A stretch of DNA of 64,000 nucleotides from Chrysoperla carnea (GCF_905475395.1 NC_058337.1:99318368-99382367), one strand, 5' to 3'; numbered from the stretch's first letter, positions 23,318-36,640 are shown. Translations and numbers: made by a program. The notes: generated from the letters alone by a model not told the origin.

Positions 23318-25780
23318 ATGTTATCTAATTGTAGAATTATTGTAAATATTGCAAAACCATTAAGAAACTTGTCTATTATATTTCCTAGACACAAACATGA
23401 TAGAAATTATAGTACTGTTAAAGCTGTTGTTTTTAAAGAGTTAGAAAAGCCATTAGAAATTTGTGAGATAAATTTACCTACAAAATTAAAAGAAGATGAA
23501 GTCCGTATTAAAGTTCATTATTGTTGTGTGGATTCAATTGGTTCTAGATATAAGGACCGAGAAGGTGGAAATTTTATTCCAGGCTATGAAATAGCGGGGG
23601 AAGTTATTGAAATAGGTGAAAAAGTTCAGCCGGCAACAGCTATTGTTGGAGAAACCGTTGCAGCTTTAAGCTTGGAAAACTATGGTGGTTTAGCACAAGA
23701 ATGCATAGTAAGAAATACAAAAACTAATATATCATACCCCTATCCTTATTTAGAAGTTATGATTTTGTTATGAAAATAATACAAATATTCTGATAATATC
23801 TGTAATTATTTATGGATAAATTATTTTATATTTATCGGTGTACAAATCATATTATGCTTTGTGTAGAAGCCTTATAAGTCTTACGATTTTAGTAAAATTA
23901 CCAATATCAGGAACTAAGATATTCATCTAGAATCTAGATAGAGCCTAGCTATAGAGAACGATTTAAATAATTCAGAATATACAGTGTGTCCCCGGATAGA
24001 GGTAACTATACTTGTAAATTTTCATATTTTGCATTTTAAGAAAAAAAGTCATTCTTTATAAGAAGTTTTGCTTATTCTGAAAAGTATGTAGGTATATTTA
24101 AAACTTCGTAATAATGTACAGGGTAGTCAAAAATTTGGTATCACTATTTTTTTTTTGGTAAACTACCCTTCCTTTTTATAAGTTAACAAAATGTTACTAA
24201 AAAAAGTTACTCGAAATTAACAATTATGATTCTATACAAAATTTCAAGAACATCTTACCAACTTTGACAATTCCATTCTTAGTGATTATCCGTGAAAATA
24301 AATTTTTTTTTCATTTTCTAGCCTAGTCCACAAAAAAATACACTCTCGAATAGTACATGTTAATTGATTGATTATTATTTTCTTTGTTACGTTTTTTTAT
24401 AATTATAACTTTTGTTCAAATAAAAAATGATGCTATAATTAAAGTACACGGATCTTCTTGATATTTTGTAAAGAGTCATAATTGTTAATTCTTAGTAACA
24501 TTTCGCCAACTTATAAAAAAGAAGGGTAGTTTACCAAAAATAAAAATAGTGATTCCAAATTTTTGGCTACCCTGTACATAATTAAGAAGTTTTAAATATA
24601 CTTACATACTTTTCAGAATAAGCAAAACTTCTAATAAAGAATGACTTTTTTTCTTAAAATGCAAAATAAGAAAATTTACAAGTATAGTTACCTCTATCCG
24701 GGGGACACACTATATACTACTCGATTAGGATTGGTAGATGATCTAAAAGTTGACCTGGAGCAATCATTTTATGGCCTCTTTTGTGTCCAGTAATCAACAA
24801 GGAAACCTGTATACACCTTGTATAAAAAAGTACACTTCTTAAAATATTAAATACAAATATCATTTTCAATATCCCTAAATTTATAATTTATCAGCCTTTC
24901 TATTATTCGATGTTTATAATTTTTTATGTGAATTAATTTGTAGGTAAACTCAACTGATGTATTTCGTTTACCTTCTAACGTTGAACCGCAAAAAGCTGCA
25001 GTTTTAATATTTGCTCATTCAACCGCACTTTATGCATTTTCAAGATTTTGTAACCCTCCACCAAACGAAAAATCTAAATTTCTTATATCATGCGGATCCG
25101 CAGGATTTGGTTTAGCTGCTTTAGATATTGCAGCCGGTATTTATAAAGCAAAGGTAAACTTTTATTTTTCATGAAAAAATTCTGTAACAATAATTTTAGT
25201 TAGGTTTTAGGAGTGACCAATTCTGAAGAAAGAGCCGAAATAATGCGGAATCGAGGAGCGTTTGGAGCATTAAGTATAAATGAAAAAAAGTTTAAAGAAC
25301 AAGTGTTGAAACGCATGGGAAATGCAGAAGTTGATGTTGCTTATGATGGCCTTGGTGGTGAAATTTTGAAGAAAATGATGTCTTGGTAAGTAGTTTAAAC
25401 ATTAATTTATGAATTTTTGTTTTTTTATAATCTCTATAATCGCCACGAATAATTTGTATTAAAAAAAAAAAAAAATTAATAGATTTATTTATTTCAGTGT
25501 AAAAATGGGCGGTACAATTTTAAGTGTACGAGATGAGAAAGATACAATTATTAAACCACCAGTAAATACATTTTTTTCTATTATAAGTTTACCACGTCTA
25601 CGAATACAAAACAATAATTTATATCGTCAAGTAATATTAGATACATTGGAATTAGCCGATCAAGGTGTGCTATCACCCTATATTAGTTCAACATACAAAT
25701 TATCAGAAGTAAACGATGCGATTGATTTTATCAAAGCAAAAAAATCAATGGGTAAAACATTAATTGAAATGGATGGTTAA
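23318..25780 (+). CDS. Quinone oxidoreductase-like protein 2 homolog (MDR family)
   Basis: Four exons: 23318-23707, 24944-25153, 25204-25385 and 25498-25780 (stop TAA), encoding 354 residues. The N-terminal ~40 residues are basic and hydrophobic (MLSNCRIIVNIAKPLRNLS), suggesting mitochondrial import. The GroES-like domain follows, with VKAVVFKELEKPLEI, VDSIGSRYKDREGG and FIPGYEIAGEVIEIGEKV. The Rossmann domain has LISCGSAGFGLAALDIA (the position of the NADPH-binding glycine motif), EVDVAYDGLGGEILKKM and MGGTILSV. The C-terminus has the MDR signature YKLSEVNDAIDFIKAKKSMG. No zinc-ligand pattern is evident, which fits the zinc-free quinone reductase branch (NAD(P)H-dependent reduction of quinones or enones). 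The substrate is not predictable. The alanine-glycine rich nucleotide motif has SAGFGLA where related enzymes usually read AAGGVG(L/T)A. Intron 1 carries a foldback transposon. AATAAA occurs 66 bases after the stop. Confidence 0.9.
23981..24714. mobile_element. Foldback element in oxidoreductase intron 1
   Basis: The left end ACAGTGTGTCCCCGGATAG mirrors the right end CTATCCGGGGGACACACTAT. The reverse-complement match continues through GAGGTAACTATACTTGTAAA, GTACAGGGTAG and AAACTACCCTTC to about 24190 on the left and 24510 on the right, so each arm is roughly 210 bases, with a unique centre of about 320 bases. No transposase is present. The insert lies in intron 1 in non-coding DNA and the splice sites around it are intact. 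Confidence 0.75.
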
Positions 25781-27079
25781 AATAATTAAGTTGAATTGAT
25801 AATTTATTTAATAATGTTATGTTTTGTTTAACATTGATGCTTTTGAATAAAAAAATGAAAAAAAAGACTAAATTGTAAACTTATTCCACACTAACAAAAA
25901 TTTTAAATGCATACCGTCAGGTCCCAACAAGAACACCCCCCCCCCTATTTAAATGTTTCTTATTATCAGATGTTTTATATTGAAATGATATTTTTTGTAA
26001 ATATATAAAAGGGGCGAAAGAGAGACTAGAGATTTGATACAATCAAACCGAGTTTTTTAACATTAGTTCAATACATACAGAAATTTTTTCAGACAGAATG
26101 ACTTTTCAGTATACTAAAGGGGAAAGTTTGTGACGCACCCAAGATAAACATTTCCCCTCTAAAAATTCTCATTTATAATTTCTTGTATTGTATATTATGA
26201 CACCTACACTCTGTCTAAATTGAGTTAGAAGGTTAAAGTTTTTTTATGTATTGAAGTTAAGAATGTTTTTTTGGTTGTATAACTCTCTAGGAAAATAGCA
26301 CCCCCAAATGCGGTTTTTGGCGGTTTATTAGATATAGCTTGCTGATAGACAAACGGACGGGCAGATAATTTATAGATCTCTACCTAACAGATATTTGACC
26401 TCATTTTTTCCTATTTTCAAATGCCAGTTTTGTGAGTATTTTAACAATCAATAAATTCAGATAGTGCAAGCGATGTATATCGCAGTGCAAACTTTCCTAA
26501 AAAACGAGATCAAATGGTTCTAAAAAAACGGAAAATTTCAAATAAACCTTTCAATTTAACCTTCAAGATGGTTGTGAAGATCAAAGTCATGGTCATTATT
26601 AAGTTTACCATTTTGAATTAAATTTTTTTTCAGTGGTCAGAGTTACTGCCTGTTTCGATATAATAGGCTAGCCCGGGACTTTCTCAACGGTTTGTATATT
26701 TATATGCCAAAAGGTTAATTTAAAAACTAAAAGTATTCAATAAAGCGTTTTGAAAAAATGGCCCGAAATAGTTGTGGGGAAGAACACATCTTATGCTGAC
26801 CTTGAATTTGACCTTGACTTTCAAGATCTTTTTAAAATTATCTCATGTTCGAAACTGATAAAGAGATAGAAAGAAACAGTTTCTGCAACCTATTTTATTT
26901 ACTTGCCGCTGAGCTGAGGTAGTTGCATATTGAGGTATTTGTTGTTTTAATTTTAATATATTAAAAATTTATCTGTTCGTGTAATTTTTTAGTTGCGTGA
27001 TAAATTTTTGCATGTTCGTCATGTTTTTATAATTTGTATTACATTGTCGTTTAAAATCAGATTTAAATTCAATTAAATA
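25781..27079. other. Intergenic region
   Basis: Between the oxidoreductase and the first pickpocket gene. It contains a C-run at about 25937-25945 and stretches with repeated GACCTTGA motifs near 26570-26850, similar in flavour to the dispersed sequence at 37540-37800. No gene recognised. Confidence 0.5.
25846..25851 (+). promoter_or_regulatory. Poly(A) signal AATAAA, oxidoreductase gene
   Basis: Canonical AATAAA 66 bases past the stop codon, followed by an A-rich stretch. Confidence 0.5.
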
Positions 27080-30000
27080 TTGACGATTTTTTTACGAAGA
27101 AACTTAAACGAGCTATTTGTTAAATGTTTTAAAACCAAAATGCATTTAAAAAAGGTGCATTTTGGAAATAGTTATCCTGATTATACTAATTTTAGTTTAG
27201 TCCAAATACCACGTCTCAAGTTTATTCAAGCTAAAGTAAAAAATGATAAAAATAGTACATTTCCAAGAAGAATTGGTTTTGAAAGATCAAATGCACCTGT
27301 GCAAGATAGTTTTGGTCAAAAGATAAAACGAGTTGGTACAGAATTTTTGGTATTGTTTTTTAATTCTAGTTCAATACATGGGTTAAATCATTTGACGCAA
27401 TTCTCACGACATCCAGTTGAAATGTACGTAAACATTGATATTAAATGTTATTTATAAGACGTTTAAATCGGAAGTTTTTAATTTTGAAAAATAACTTTCA
27501 AAAACTTTAAAAGATTGGTAACACAACTTAAGCTGTTATATATATGTTGAATAAAGTTTGTGAGCTTGGCCAAGCAAAACAGTTCTATCGAATTCATTTG
27601 ATTTAAGATCAAATATAATTTTTTTTTAATCCAAATATATTTTAAGCACCTTAGAAACAAAATACAAAAATTGGAAATTATTTTTAATTTTTGTCAAATA
27701 ATTGTTTCTATAGTTTTGGACAATTAAAATTGTCTTTATTTTGACTCTCTTTTGAAAAGTATCTAAGCTAGATACTTCGAATTGATAAGCGACGAATGAG
27801 GATACACCAAGTGATTCAGTCAATATAGACGAAAAAAAGGCCGGACCTGGAGAAAATTACAATAGTGACTCTGAGGTTATAGATCGTTAGGGGGGCATGT
27901 AAATAACTTTAAAAAAAATTAAGAGAATTTTTCGTTCTGCTGTTTTTGAGAAAATCCAAAAAAATGGGAAAAAAAAATTTGGAATCGGAATCTATTGGTT
28001 TAAGGGAAAAGTTTTTCAAATAAAAAATGTAGAAGACATTGTCAGCTCCATTTTATGTCATTGGAGCAACGTCATACGAGTTAAATTACAAAAAGTAGGT
28101 GGCGTTAAAGTATCAAAAAAAGGGTTTTTCACGATTTTCATTAAGAAAAAATGATGTTTTTGTAAAAGTGTAAATGAGAAAGTTGTTTGACTCAAAATTA
28201 GCTTCAACTTTTATTTAAACAATTTTTATGAAAAACTTACCGTTTCCGAGCTATAGTAAAACAATGTATGTTTAAAATAAACCAAGAAAATCAAGTACTC
28301 CTTTTCAAAATTTTAAAAAACTTAACTTTCAGATTTTTTAGCAAGCTGTATTTCAAAAACGGTAAGTTTTACAAAAAAATTGTTTAAATAAAAGTTGAAG
28401 CTAATTTTGAGTCAAACAACTTTTTTATTTACACTTTTACAAAAAAATCATTTTTTCTTAATGAAAACCGTGGAAAACCCTTTTTTTGTTACTTTAACGC
28501 CACCTACTTTTTGTAATTTAACTCGTATGACGTTGCTCCAATGACATAAAATGTAGCTGACAGTGTCTTCTACATTTTTTATTTGAAAAACTTTTCCTTT
28601 AAATCAATAGATTCCGAGAAAAACGCATTGCAAATTTTTTTTCCCCATTTTTTTGGATTTTCTCAAAAACAGCGGAACGAAAAATTCTCTTAATTTTTTT
28701 TAAAGTTATTTACATGCACCCCTAACGATCTATAACCTCAGAGTCACTATTGTAATTTTTTCGAGTCAAAATGCCAGATTTACTGTACCAAAGGCGATAT
28801 TTTGTAAAAAGTGGAACAAGTCCAATAATTTGTTAGTTCTTTTCAGATCGCGGCAACCGCGGATATTTGGGTGGGATTATAAAACTTTTCAACCTTATAT
28901 TAATCCAAACAACATACTAGTTAATAACTACCCTAAATTTGATAGCTATAGGGTTTCCTCTGTTACAATTTAGCTGAATTAATTTACAAATATGTGTAAA
29001 TACTAAAGCAAAAATATGCCATAATAATTAAAAAATGTTAGTTATTTCCTGCAGTTATGGCTTCATATTTACACTAATTTCTAAAAATAAATGTTCCTTC
29101 ACCTAAATTTTCTTGACTTTTGTCTCGGAGGTGCTGAAAAATTTTCTAATGTTGACTAAAATGAGAAATTTCGCAGGTTTCTGCTTGAATCACAAACCAA
29201 AAAATCGTTCTCCACTATTCAGGCACTTGATCTTATTTGTTGGCAGACTTTACTCCAATATTTTTGCCTCACTAACAGAACATTAAATAACAGCCATGTG
29301 TTCTTAGAAAAACAAGTCTTCATTTTAATTCTTTTGTCACTTGCAACTCTCTAATGCATAGCGTTTTTCAATATTGAGATTCTATCATAGAGTTTATGCT
29401 TCGATAAAATGGCAGAGTCAACAATACAATGACTGTTTTAAAAAATGGAAAAATGTTAGCAAAATTTGTTCCTTATTCTACTCTAAATTTACATACTTTT
29501 TAGTCTCCTCCGTGAAGGGAAGTGTGAAAAGTTATGTAATATAAATTTTTATTGTCCCTTTTTTTCGCAGAATAATTTGGCTATTTATTGTTGGTATGGC
29601 TTTATTCGGTGTTGTATATTTAAGCCTGGGTACATGGCAGCGTTATCAAATTAACCCTACAGTTATTTCCATGGAGCGTGATAGATTTGGTTGGAATACT
29701 TCATTTCCACCAGCAACAATTTGCCCAACAATCAAAATGAATGAACAAAAACTACGAAATGAAATTGGGTTTGTTTAGCTTTTTTTAAACCATCTGTTGA
29801 TTTCCGAAAAAAACGCTTAGAAACTAAGACTGACCCAATCTTATATTATCATCGAATGATAATATGAGTGCCAGATATTAGGCCAAGTCTGGCTTTCGCT
29901 CAAGTCTGGGTGCAAGTAAGGGTGCAGTAATTTCGCGTTTGTTATGTTTTCATTGTTGCTCTTACCTGAATTTTAAATGTGTTCATAAATTCTAAGACTT

Positions 30001-33000
30001 ACGCATTAAGTATGTACATTAAAAGCGGATTTACTGCTTCTGAGGTTTGAACTAATGTATGTGCTTGCTGTTAGTCAGGCGCCTTTGGTTCTTTAGCCAT
30101 GACCAAGTAGTGGGTGAGGACTGGCATTTCAAGACTTGGAAACTAATGCTGGCTCAACGCAGGGCAAGAGCTGGCAAATCAAGCCTGCCCAAGGAATGGA
30201 CATGGGTTAGAAAAACAAGGCTTGGTAGCCGATGCAGACCCATCTTCGGTTTTATTATCAGTTTTGGGAATCCTATAAGGATAGTCAAGTCCGCCAATGG
30301 GTATATGAAATGTCTTTTTAATTTGCATAAAGCATATAACTCAAAGCATATAACTTCAATGATTTTGATTTTGATTTCCGGGGTAAAAACAACCCTTTTA
30401 ACATCCTGAAATCCTGGAATAACAATATTAATTTATTTTGTGTGATGTGATTTATATCTATCAAGTTTCTATTCCATTTCAGTAAATACAATTTCTCTGA
30501 TAACGAAAAAGCTATGGAATTTATAACAAAATTGGCTCATGTGAATTATTCAAGTCTTACAAGTATTGATTTTCCAGATTTTAATGAAATTGAGAGTAAA
30601 GATTATATAAAATATATTGTTGAATTTGCATTTGTATTTGAGCCCTCAGTGTCAAATTCAGGTTCTACTGGTGATCAGTTTCAATTGGAAAAAACAATTA
30701 CAGAATTGGGTATTTGTTATGCTTTTAATTCACAATTAGCAAGATATTCAGCTCCTGAGTAAGTATAGTACAAAGATTTCTTAAAAAATAGTAACTATAT
30801 GCATTTAGCTTTGATTCGAAAATGCGGAATTTTACGATGTAAGATGATATTTGTGCTTGTTAAAATTAAGAATTTGAATGTAATTATTATATATTGGATA
30901 CAAATTCAATAGTTTTAGTCTCGATTCTGAATCGAGATTAGATCCTGCAATATGAATTCCAATCTTGATTGTTTACAGAGTACTGACATCGGTGAATTAG
31001 AAAAAATTTTTATTATTTTTACGATCTCAAAAAACGTAACAGAACATCATTTAAGAAAATTACATAAATAATACTTCAATTAAATTATAGTAATATAAAA
31101 AAGAAAATGTGTCCGAAAGATATTTTGAGATATGGTGGGGAGACCTTTAGCAACCTTAATTTCAAAAAGTTGGGAATCTACCCTTGAGGAAACTCACCGT
31201 CATCTTGAATTTATAGATGTTTCCATTGTTTCCATCATTTCTCGTTCCTTACTAGTTTTAATGAAAAAGTAGTGAGATGAAAATTGCAAATGCAAGCCAA
31301 ATTTGTTGCCATAGACTCTACCCTACTCAGCCTGTCGATAAATTCGCAACTGTTACTTATAACATAAATAAAAAGTATTTAAAACATTTATAGTTATTGG
31401 GCTAGTGGTAAATGGAATCAATTGTATGGAAACAACACATTCTACGTACATCCGTTAGATGGTGAAGTTTTTGCCAATATCGTTAACATGTCTACAGGAT
31501 TCTACGTAAAATTTAAACAATTAATATAATATAAAAATTCCATTAACTTTTAACATATGTTTATACTTTCAGATGTATATGCATGGACCAGAAGAAACCA
31601 TTGATCTTGTTACACAAGGTCAATTTGCTTCTAATGGTTTCTTTTTACAAATGTATTTAGCAGCTTCAGCATTATTTAGCACTGATTCAGCTAAAGAATT
31701 GACAATTCAGCAACGAAAGTGTCGATTTATACATGAATCAAATCTGAGGCACAGTCCTGCAGTCTATAGTTATAACTTATGTCGAATGGAATGTCGAATT
31801 CAGTTATGTTTGAAAAAATGTAAATGCATACCTCATTGGTATAGACCTCGTGGTACATATTTTAAAATAAAGTTGAACCTGGATAAGCAAATTTTCAACT
31901 CTCTATCTTTTATAGTCTTGGAGAAAATAGACACCAAAGTTTTGTCCTAATTTCCGCCATCACGGGCAAACAGTAATGTTTATGAAAAAATATTTCAAGA
32001 TATTATTTACGTTATGAAATAAGTAAACAAATCTGACTTCATGATAATGTAACACAAAATTTCTCACTTCATATCACTCCGTCATCACTGCAGAAATTAG
32101 CGAGAAAATGTTAGGGGCACTTTTTATTCAGAATTTTGCTCAAATTTTGCCTATAACAGTATTTGCAATAAATCCTACAGTTTTCAAGATTTTCTTGGCC
32201 AGGTGTTAAAAATAGGAGCAAATTCCATGTACAAACTGATACCTTGATACATTAAGACTTTTTTTCATTCTACATATTCATCTTTATAACTTCACTAACA
32301 TTTATTTTTGTAAAGAGATGCGTATTTTTTTATTGTTACATACCGCATGAAGGAGAAACTTGCTTAATCTCTATAATACAGAAAAGTGAAAAACCATAAA
32401 CGAGAAGAAATTTCTAACTCTTGCCTACCCAGGTTTCAATTTCTATCCCATTTGTATCTAACAACAGTAATATGTAATTATCGTAAACATTTTCAGAAGG
32501 TGAAAAGGTGTGTGACATTAAAGGACTCCAATGTCTACATCAATACAAAGGTAATTTTATTTTCATTATATTTTTCCATTACACTTAGACTTTAAAATAT
32601 AAAATTATTACGGGTTGTTAATGATTGGGGAGGTGTAAAACAATTTTAAGCGGCTAGGGAAGAGAACCGGTTCGCAAATGCTAATACTCACCCAAAGTTT
32701 TAATTAATTTCATACTTACCTCATTCTGTAATATTAAGTAAGTTAAGGGAGAGGGGGTAATAAAGGGGAAAACATCTAAATGAAAAAAAAAGTAGGTAAA
32801 TAAAAGTCACCTTTTTTGAAATCAACATGTTTCGGATGCAACGAATTTTCATACACACAGAAAATTTGAATCGAAAGTAAAAACTTAACTTTTCTTTTTT
32901 TAGATTTGTTGATATTTCTTGACACACCGGGTCCTGGTAAATCAGCTGAACAAGAAGACTCTACCATACCAAAAACTCACAAATCATTGTGCAGTTGTTT

Positions 33001-33499
33001 ACCAAATTGTGATTATGTTAAGTATGTAATTGAGGTAGCAGATGCACGAGAATGGTTTCTAGGATCAAATTTACAATGGGGCTTGAAATACTACCCACGG
33101 ATGCGTTTAAAACGTGATATTTTATTTGGATTTACTGATGTATTAGGTAAGTAGTTGCGCCAATGCTTGGCGAGAAAAACGGTTAACTAATTGACACACT
33201 TTGGAAAACTGGCTGCTTTCTTGTTTGTCCAAGTAATCATGGTTAATGTTAAAATATAGGTTTTTGAGATCTAGGCCCTATATTTTAAAACGTTACTGGA
33301 ATAGCGAAAGTAAGGTTTTCCATATTATCCCAGTTTAATCAATTAATTTTTTCTTTCAGTGTATGTTGGAGGAATGGCAGGTTTGTTTTTAGGTTGCAGT
33401 GTGTTAAGTTTTGCAGAAATCATATATTTCTTTACTATTCGATTATTTTGGTTTGTAATTGAATATCGAAAACAAACACATATCATTTTAAACAAATAG
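27080..33499 (+). CDS. Pickpocket DEG/ENaC channel, paralog 1
   Basis: Eight exons in phase: 27080-27423, 29571-29768, 30483-30758, 31394-31505, 31573-31852, 32497-32550, 32904-33146 and 33360-33499 (stop TAG); 548 residues. The family forms trimeric, amiloride-sensitive sodium channels of the plasma membrane. Visible hallmarks are the N-terminal gating His-Gly in SSIHGLNHL, TM1 (WLFIVGMALFGVVYLSLG), the post-TM1 FPPATICP motif, and extracellular cysteine-rich segments including RKCRFIHESN and CRMECRIQLCLKKCKCIPHW. TM2 has GLFLGCSVLSFAEIIYF, whose GCS is the G-x-S selectivity filter. The start could instead be the Met at 27140. The ligand or stimulus cannot be told from sequence; the ppk/Nach subfamily is not assigned. 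Intron 1 carries a ~910-bp foldback element. A second channel with the same exon phases follows 5 kb downstream. Confidence 0.93.
27850..28765. mobile_element. Long foldback element in pickpocket intron 1
   Basis: An almost complete palindrome. The left arm starts near AAAATTACAATAGTGACTCT and the right arm ends with AGAGTCACTATTGTAATTTT. The match continues inward through ACGAGTTAAATTACAAAAAG and GTTGTTTGACTCAAAATTAG to a short centre near 28290-28330. Arms are about 430 bases with few mismatches by eye. No transposase frame. It sits wholly in intron 1 of pickpocket paralog 1. Confidence 0.8.
29843..29865. other. Short perfect hairpin
   Basis: ATATTATCAT and ATGATAATAT around a 3-base CGA loop, in intron 2 of pickpocket paralog 1. 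No known role. Confidence 0.4.
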
Positions 33500-34881
33500 A
33501 ATAATTATTTTATTAATTTTATCAGCAAAATCAGTTTTCTTTTGGTAGTCTTGGTTTTAGTCTCCAGAGAAGCTTTTTAAGCCTTAAGAGTCCAAAATAC
33601 TTCTGGTTGTAACAAGATCAAACGAGATCTAGACCGATATATGAGATTCTATAGTATAAGTTCATAGGTGTATAAGTCAAAAGGTGTATGTACATATTTG
33701 TGGCCACACAAATGACAAACATTATACGTCGAACATCAAATAACGAACATGACATTCACGTATACAATGGATATGGTATCTTACATCACAAAACGGCCGG
33801 CATTCATTTTATTTGAACAGTATTTATTCATTTTTCTATGTTATGTAATTATATGTGATATTTGTCTGTGTCCGTTGTATGATGTTTTTCATATTTCTAT
33901 TTTTTTTTACCATTAAGTTAGAAGAATGTTTATAAAAACTTCATGTAGTTTGAACTGATTTGCATAAAATATAAAAATTTATCCTTTCAAATAATCCATA
34001 TTTTGTTGACCTATACTGAAAATCTTATTTTTTTAAGACAGTGAGAGTATATACATATTATAATCTGCACAAAATTGTTGCGTGTTTACCATTGTCTTTT
34101 GACATTGTACTTCGTTTACAAGAATTTTTTGCGAAATTTGTCGATTTTTGTTAAAATAAAAAATAAGTTAAGTGTTTTAACTGCAGAAATATTAGCCAGT
34201 TCTATATTTTTCATTATATTATTAATTTGATTTTTAAATAAATAATATTGTTATTTCAAAATATAGAAAATAGAAAATATTGAAATCATTGTGTGAAATT
34301 TATTGTAGAAAGCTTTAATTTGTGGAAATCCTATTGTTTTGATAAAAATAAAACAGCACTTTAATTTCAAGAATTCTTTTTATTTGCTTTTTCCATTTGT
34401 TACATTTTGTTACATATGTTGTGACATGTTTCGAAATCTGGACACATTTTCAAACTGTGACAGATACTATAATTTTTATTTCTTATATAAGATAGGTATT
34501 AAATTGGGAAGTAAAAGCGACAATATGCCGATACTTTTTTGCAGTTTTGGTAACACTGGTGTCGACTTTAACAATTAAAAACTAACGAGAGTAACTGCAA
34601 ACAACGTAGCAAATTTTTAATGTGAATCTTTCCTATTTCCAGTTCTGATAGCAAACTGGTATAGTACTAGTATATACAATATCGCTAGGTAATTAAATTA
34701 CGAACCAGAAACATTTAGAATTTCCCAAAAATCTTTATGAGGTTCAAAGTACTTGCGAAATGAAGTATAACAAATGTTATGCATTTCGTTATTTCCATTA
34801 TCTTTCCTTTTTAATGAAAACGAAGATTTGTAGTTTACAATGGGGATGTTGAATTGGATCTTCCGGACTCGAAATTCGAAA

Positions 34882-34889
34882 TCAGCGGG
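34882..34889. repeat. 8-bp target site duplication of the hAT element (left)
   Basis: TCAGCGGG, repeated exactly at 36802-36809 on the other side of the element. Confidence 0.85.
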
Positions 34890-35347
34890 CAGTGATGGAT
34901 TTAGGCCTAGGCCCATGAGGCCCGGGCCTAGGGCGGCAGAATTTGAAGGGCGGCAAAATTTATGAAATGCCAAAATTTTAGAGTCACAAAAAAGTAAAGA
35001 CAATCAATTATAAAAATTGGTTCAGAATAGTTTTTATAAAAAAATTTCGATAGAAATCTGTGTGGGTAAGATGTTAATTTTTTAATCGATCAATGATATT
35101 CTTTATCGAGTAATGTTCTTTACTTTCTATTCCTTTAGTGAGATTAATCTCACGTGTATGAAGCATTTTGAAATTATTAAATCCAAATGACTTCTCAATT
35201 TGTTTTTGTGTGAAATAAAAATACCGAAGATTTGTATGTCCCTGTTTAAAAAAAAAAAAGTTTGGAGACAAAGAAAAAAGTATTGAATGAATATTCACGG
35301 AATCTTCGAGATGTTTATCCGAATGTGGACATTGCTCTCCGTATTTT

Positions 35348-35551
35348 TTGAGTATTCCCGCTACAAATTGTTCAGGCAAAAGATCTTTTTCTACTCTTAA
35401 AAGGGTAAAAACCTATTTACGCGCAAGCATGGGCCAAGATAGACTTAATGCACTTGCATTACTGTCTATTGAATCCCAACTAGTCCAAGAAATTAATTAC
35501 GACGACGTTTTTGCACGGACCAAAGCCAGGAAAAAGAAATTTTCAAATTGA
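35348..35551 (+). pseudogene. hAT transposase C-terminal (hATC) remnant
   Basis: Encodes SIPATNCSGKRSFSTLKRVK, then RASMGQDRLNALALLSIES, the dimerisation domain of ZMYM/52K-repressor-like hAT transposases. Translation just upstream (RDVYPNVDIALRIF) belongs to the same domain but in another frame, so a frameshift separates the two. The RNase-H-like catalytic core is absent. It is a fragment of the hAT element, not a host gene. Confidence 0.85.
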
Positions 35552-35593
35552 TTAATATTAAAAGAAATATGAATTATTTATCTGTCTAAAGTT

Positions 35594-36640
35594 TATATAT
35601 ACTGGGTGTTCCAAACCACCCGTCCAGGCTGATTATTCTGAATAGTTTTTAAAAAAAATTGAAACGAAAAAACACGTATCAAATATTTTTTGAAACTCTA
35701 TCTAACCATACCAAAAACACCCTCCACCCTCAACCCCTGTTAGGGGTAGGGGGTGTAACTTGAAAAAATCAAATGGAAACCCCTATTTTTTTCTGCAGAT
35801 TTGGATTCTTCAGAAGAAAAGACAAACATTTTGTCTAAGAAATTTTTCCCGATTTTCGGTAGATCGCGCTACAATCGACAAAAATCGTTCTTTTAGATTT
35901 GGCATAAGAATTGCGCCGTTCAATGACAAAAATCAAAACGAAAAAGTAAAAATAAAAATAAAAACACAAACACACAGAACCAAAACAAAAACAAAACAAA
36001 AGCAACACAAAAGTTAGAAATTCAACGAAAATAAAACAGAAGCGAAAATGTCGAATTGCGGTAATTGAGGTAAACCACTAGACAATTGGGAGGATGCTAA
36101 ATAAAGCTCTTAGAAAGAATTAGATATGAATCATTTTAGATTTAATTTTTTTTCAGACTTTCCAAAATAAAAAAAAACATTTTTACAAAAATAATTTTTC
36201 TAAATCATAATAAAATATGAAAAACAAAAACAGAATAGTCTTTTCTTCAAAAAAACAAAAACAAAATTGAAAATAACTATTCTCGATTCAAAAAAGTTTT
36301 CTCGCCTTCACTTGAACTGCAATTCTAATGCCAAATCTAAAAGAACGATTTTTGTCGATTGTAGCGTGATCTACCGAAAATCGGGAAAAATTTCTTAGAC
36401 AAAATGTTTGTCTTTTCTTCTGAAGAATCCAAATCTGCAGAAAAAAATACGGGTTTCCATTTGATTTTTTCAAGTTACACCCCCTACCCCTAACAGGGGT
36501 TGAGGGTGGAGGGTGTTTTTGGTATGGTTAGATAGAGTTTCAAAAAATATTTGATACGTGTTTTTTCGTTTCAATTTTTTTTGAAAACTATTCAGAATAA
36601 TCAGCCTGGACGGGTGGTTTGAAACACCCCGTATATATAT
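35594..36640. mobile_element. Foldback element nested in the hAT element
   Basis: The left arm runs from about 35605 (GGGTGTTCCAAACCACCCGT) to about 35920 and returns inverted from about 36320 to 36631 (ACGGGTGGTTTGAAACACCC). The arms include the C-rich block around CACCCTCCACCCTCAACCCC and its complement. Both arms encode the same artefactual peptide on opposite strands. The centre is about 400 bases and A-rich (an AAAACAAAA-type run). The flanks share ATTTATCTGTCT (35576-35587 and about 36639-36650), a possible but uncertain target duplication. Confidence 0.75.

Noticed and set aside
35760-36473. Two open frames with the same N-terminal peptide on opposite strands
   Set aside because: They are the two inverted arms of one foldback element, not a duplicated gene.
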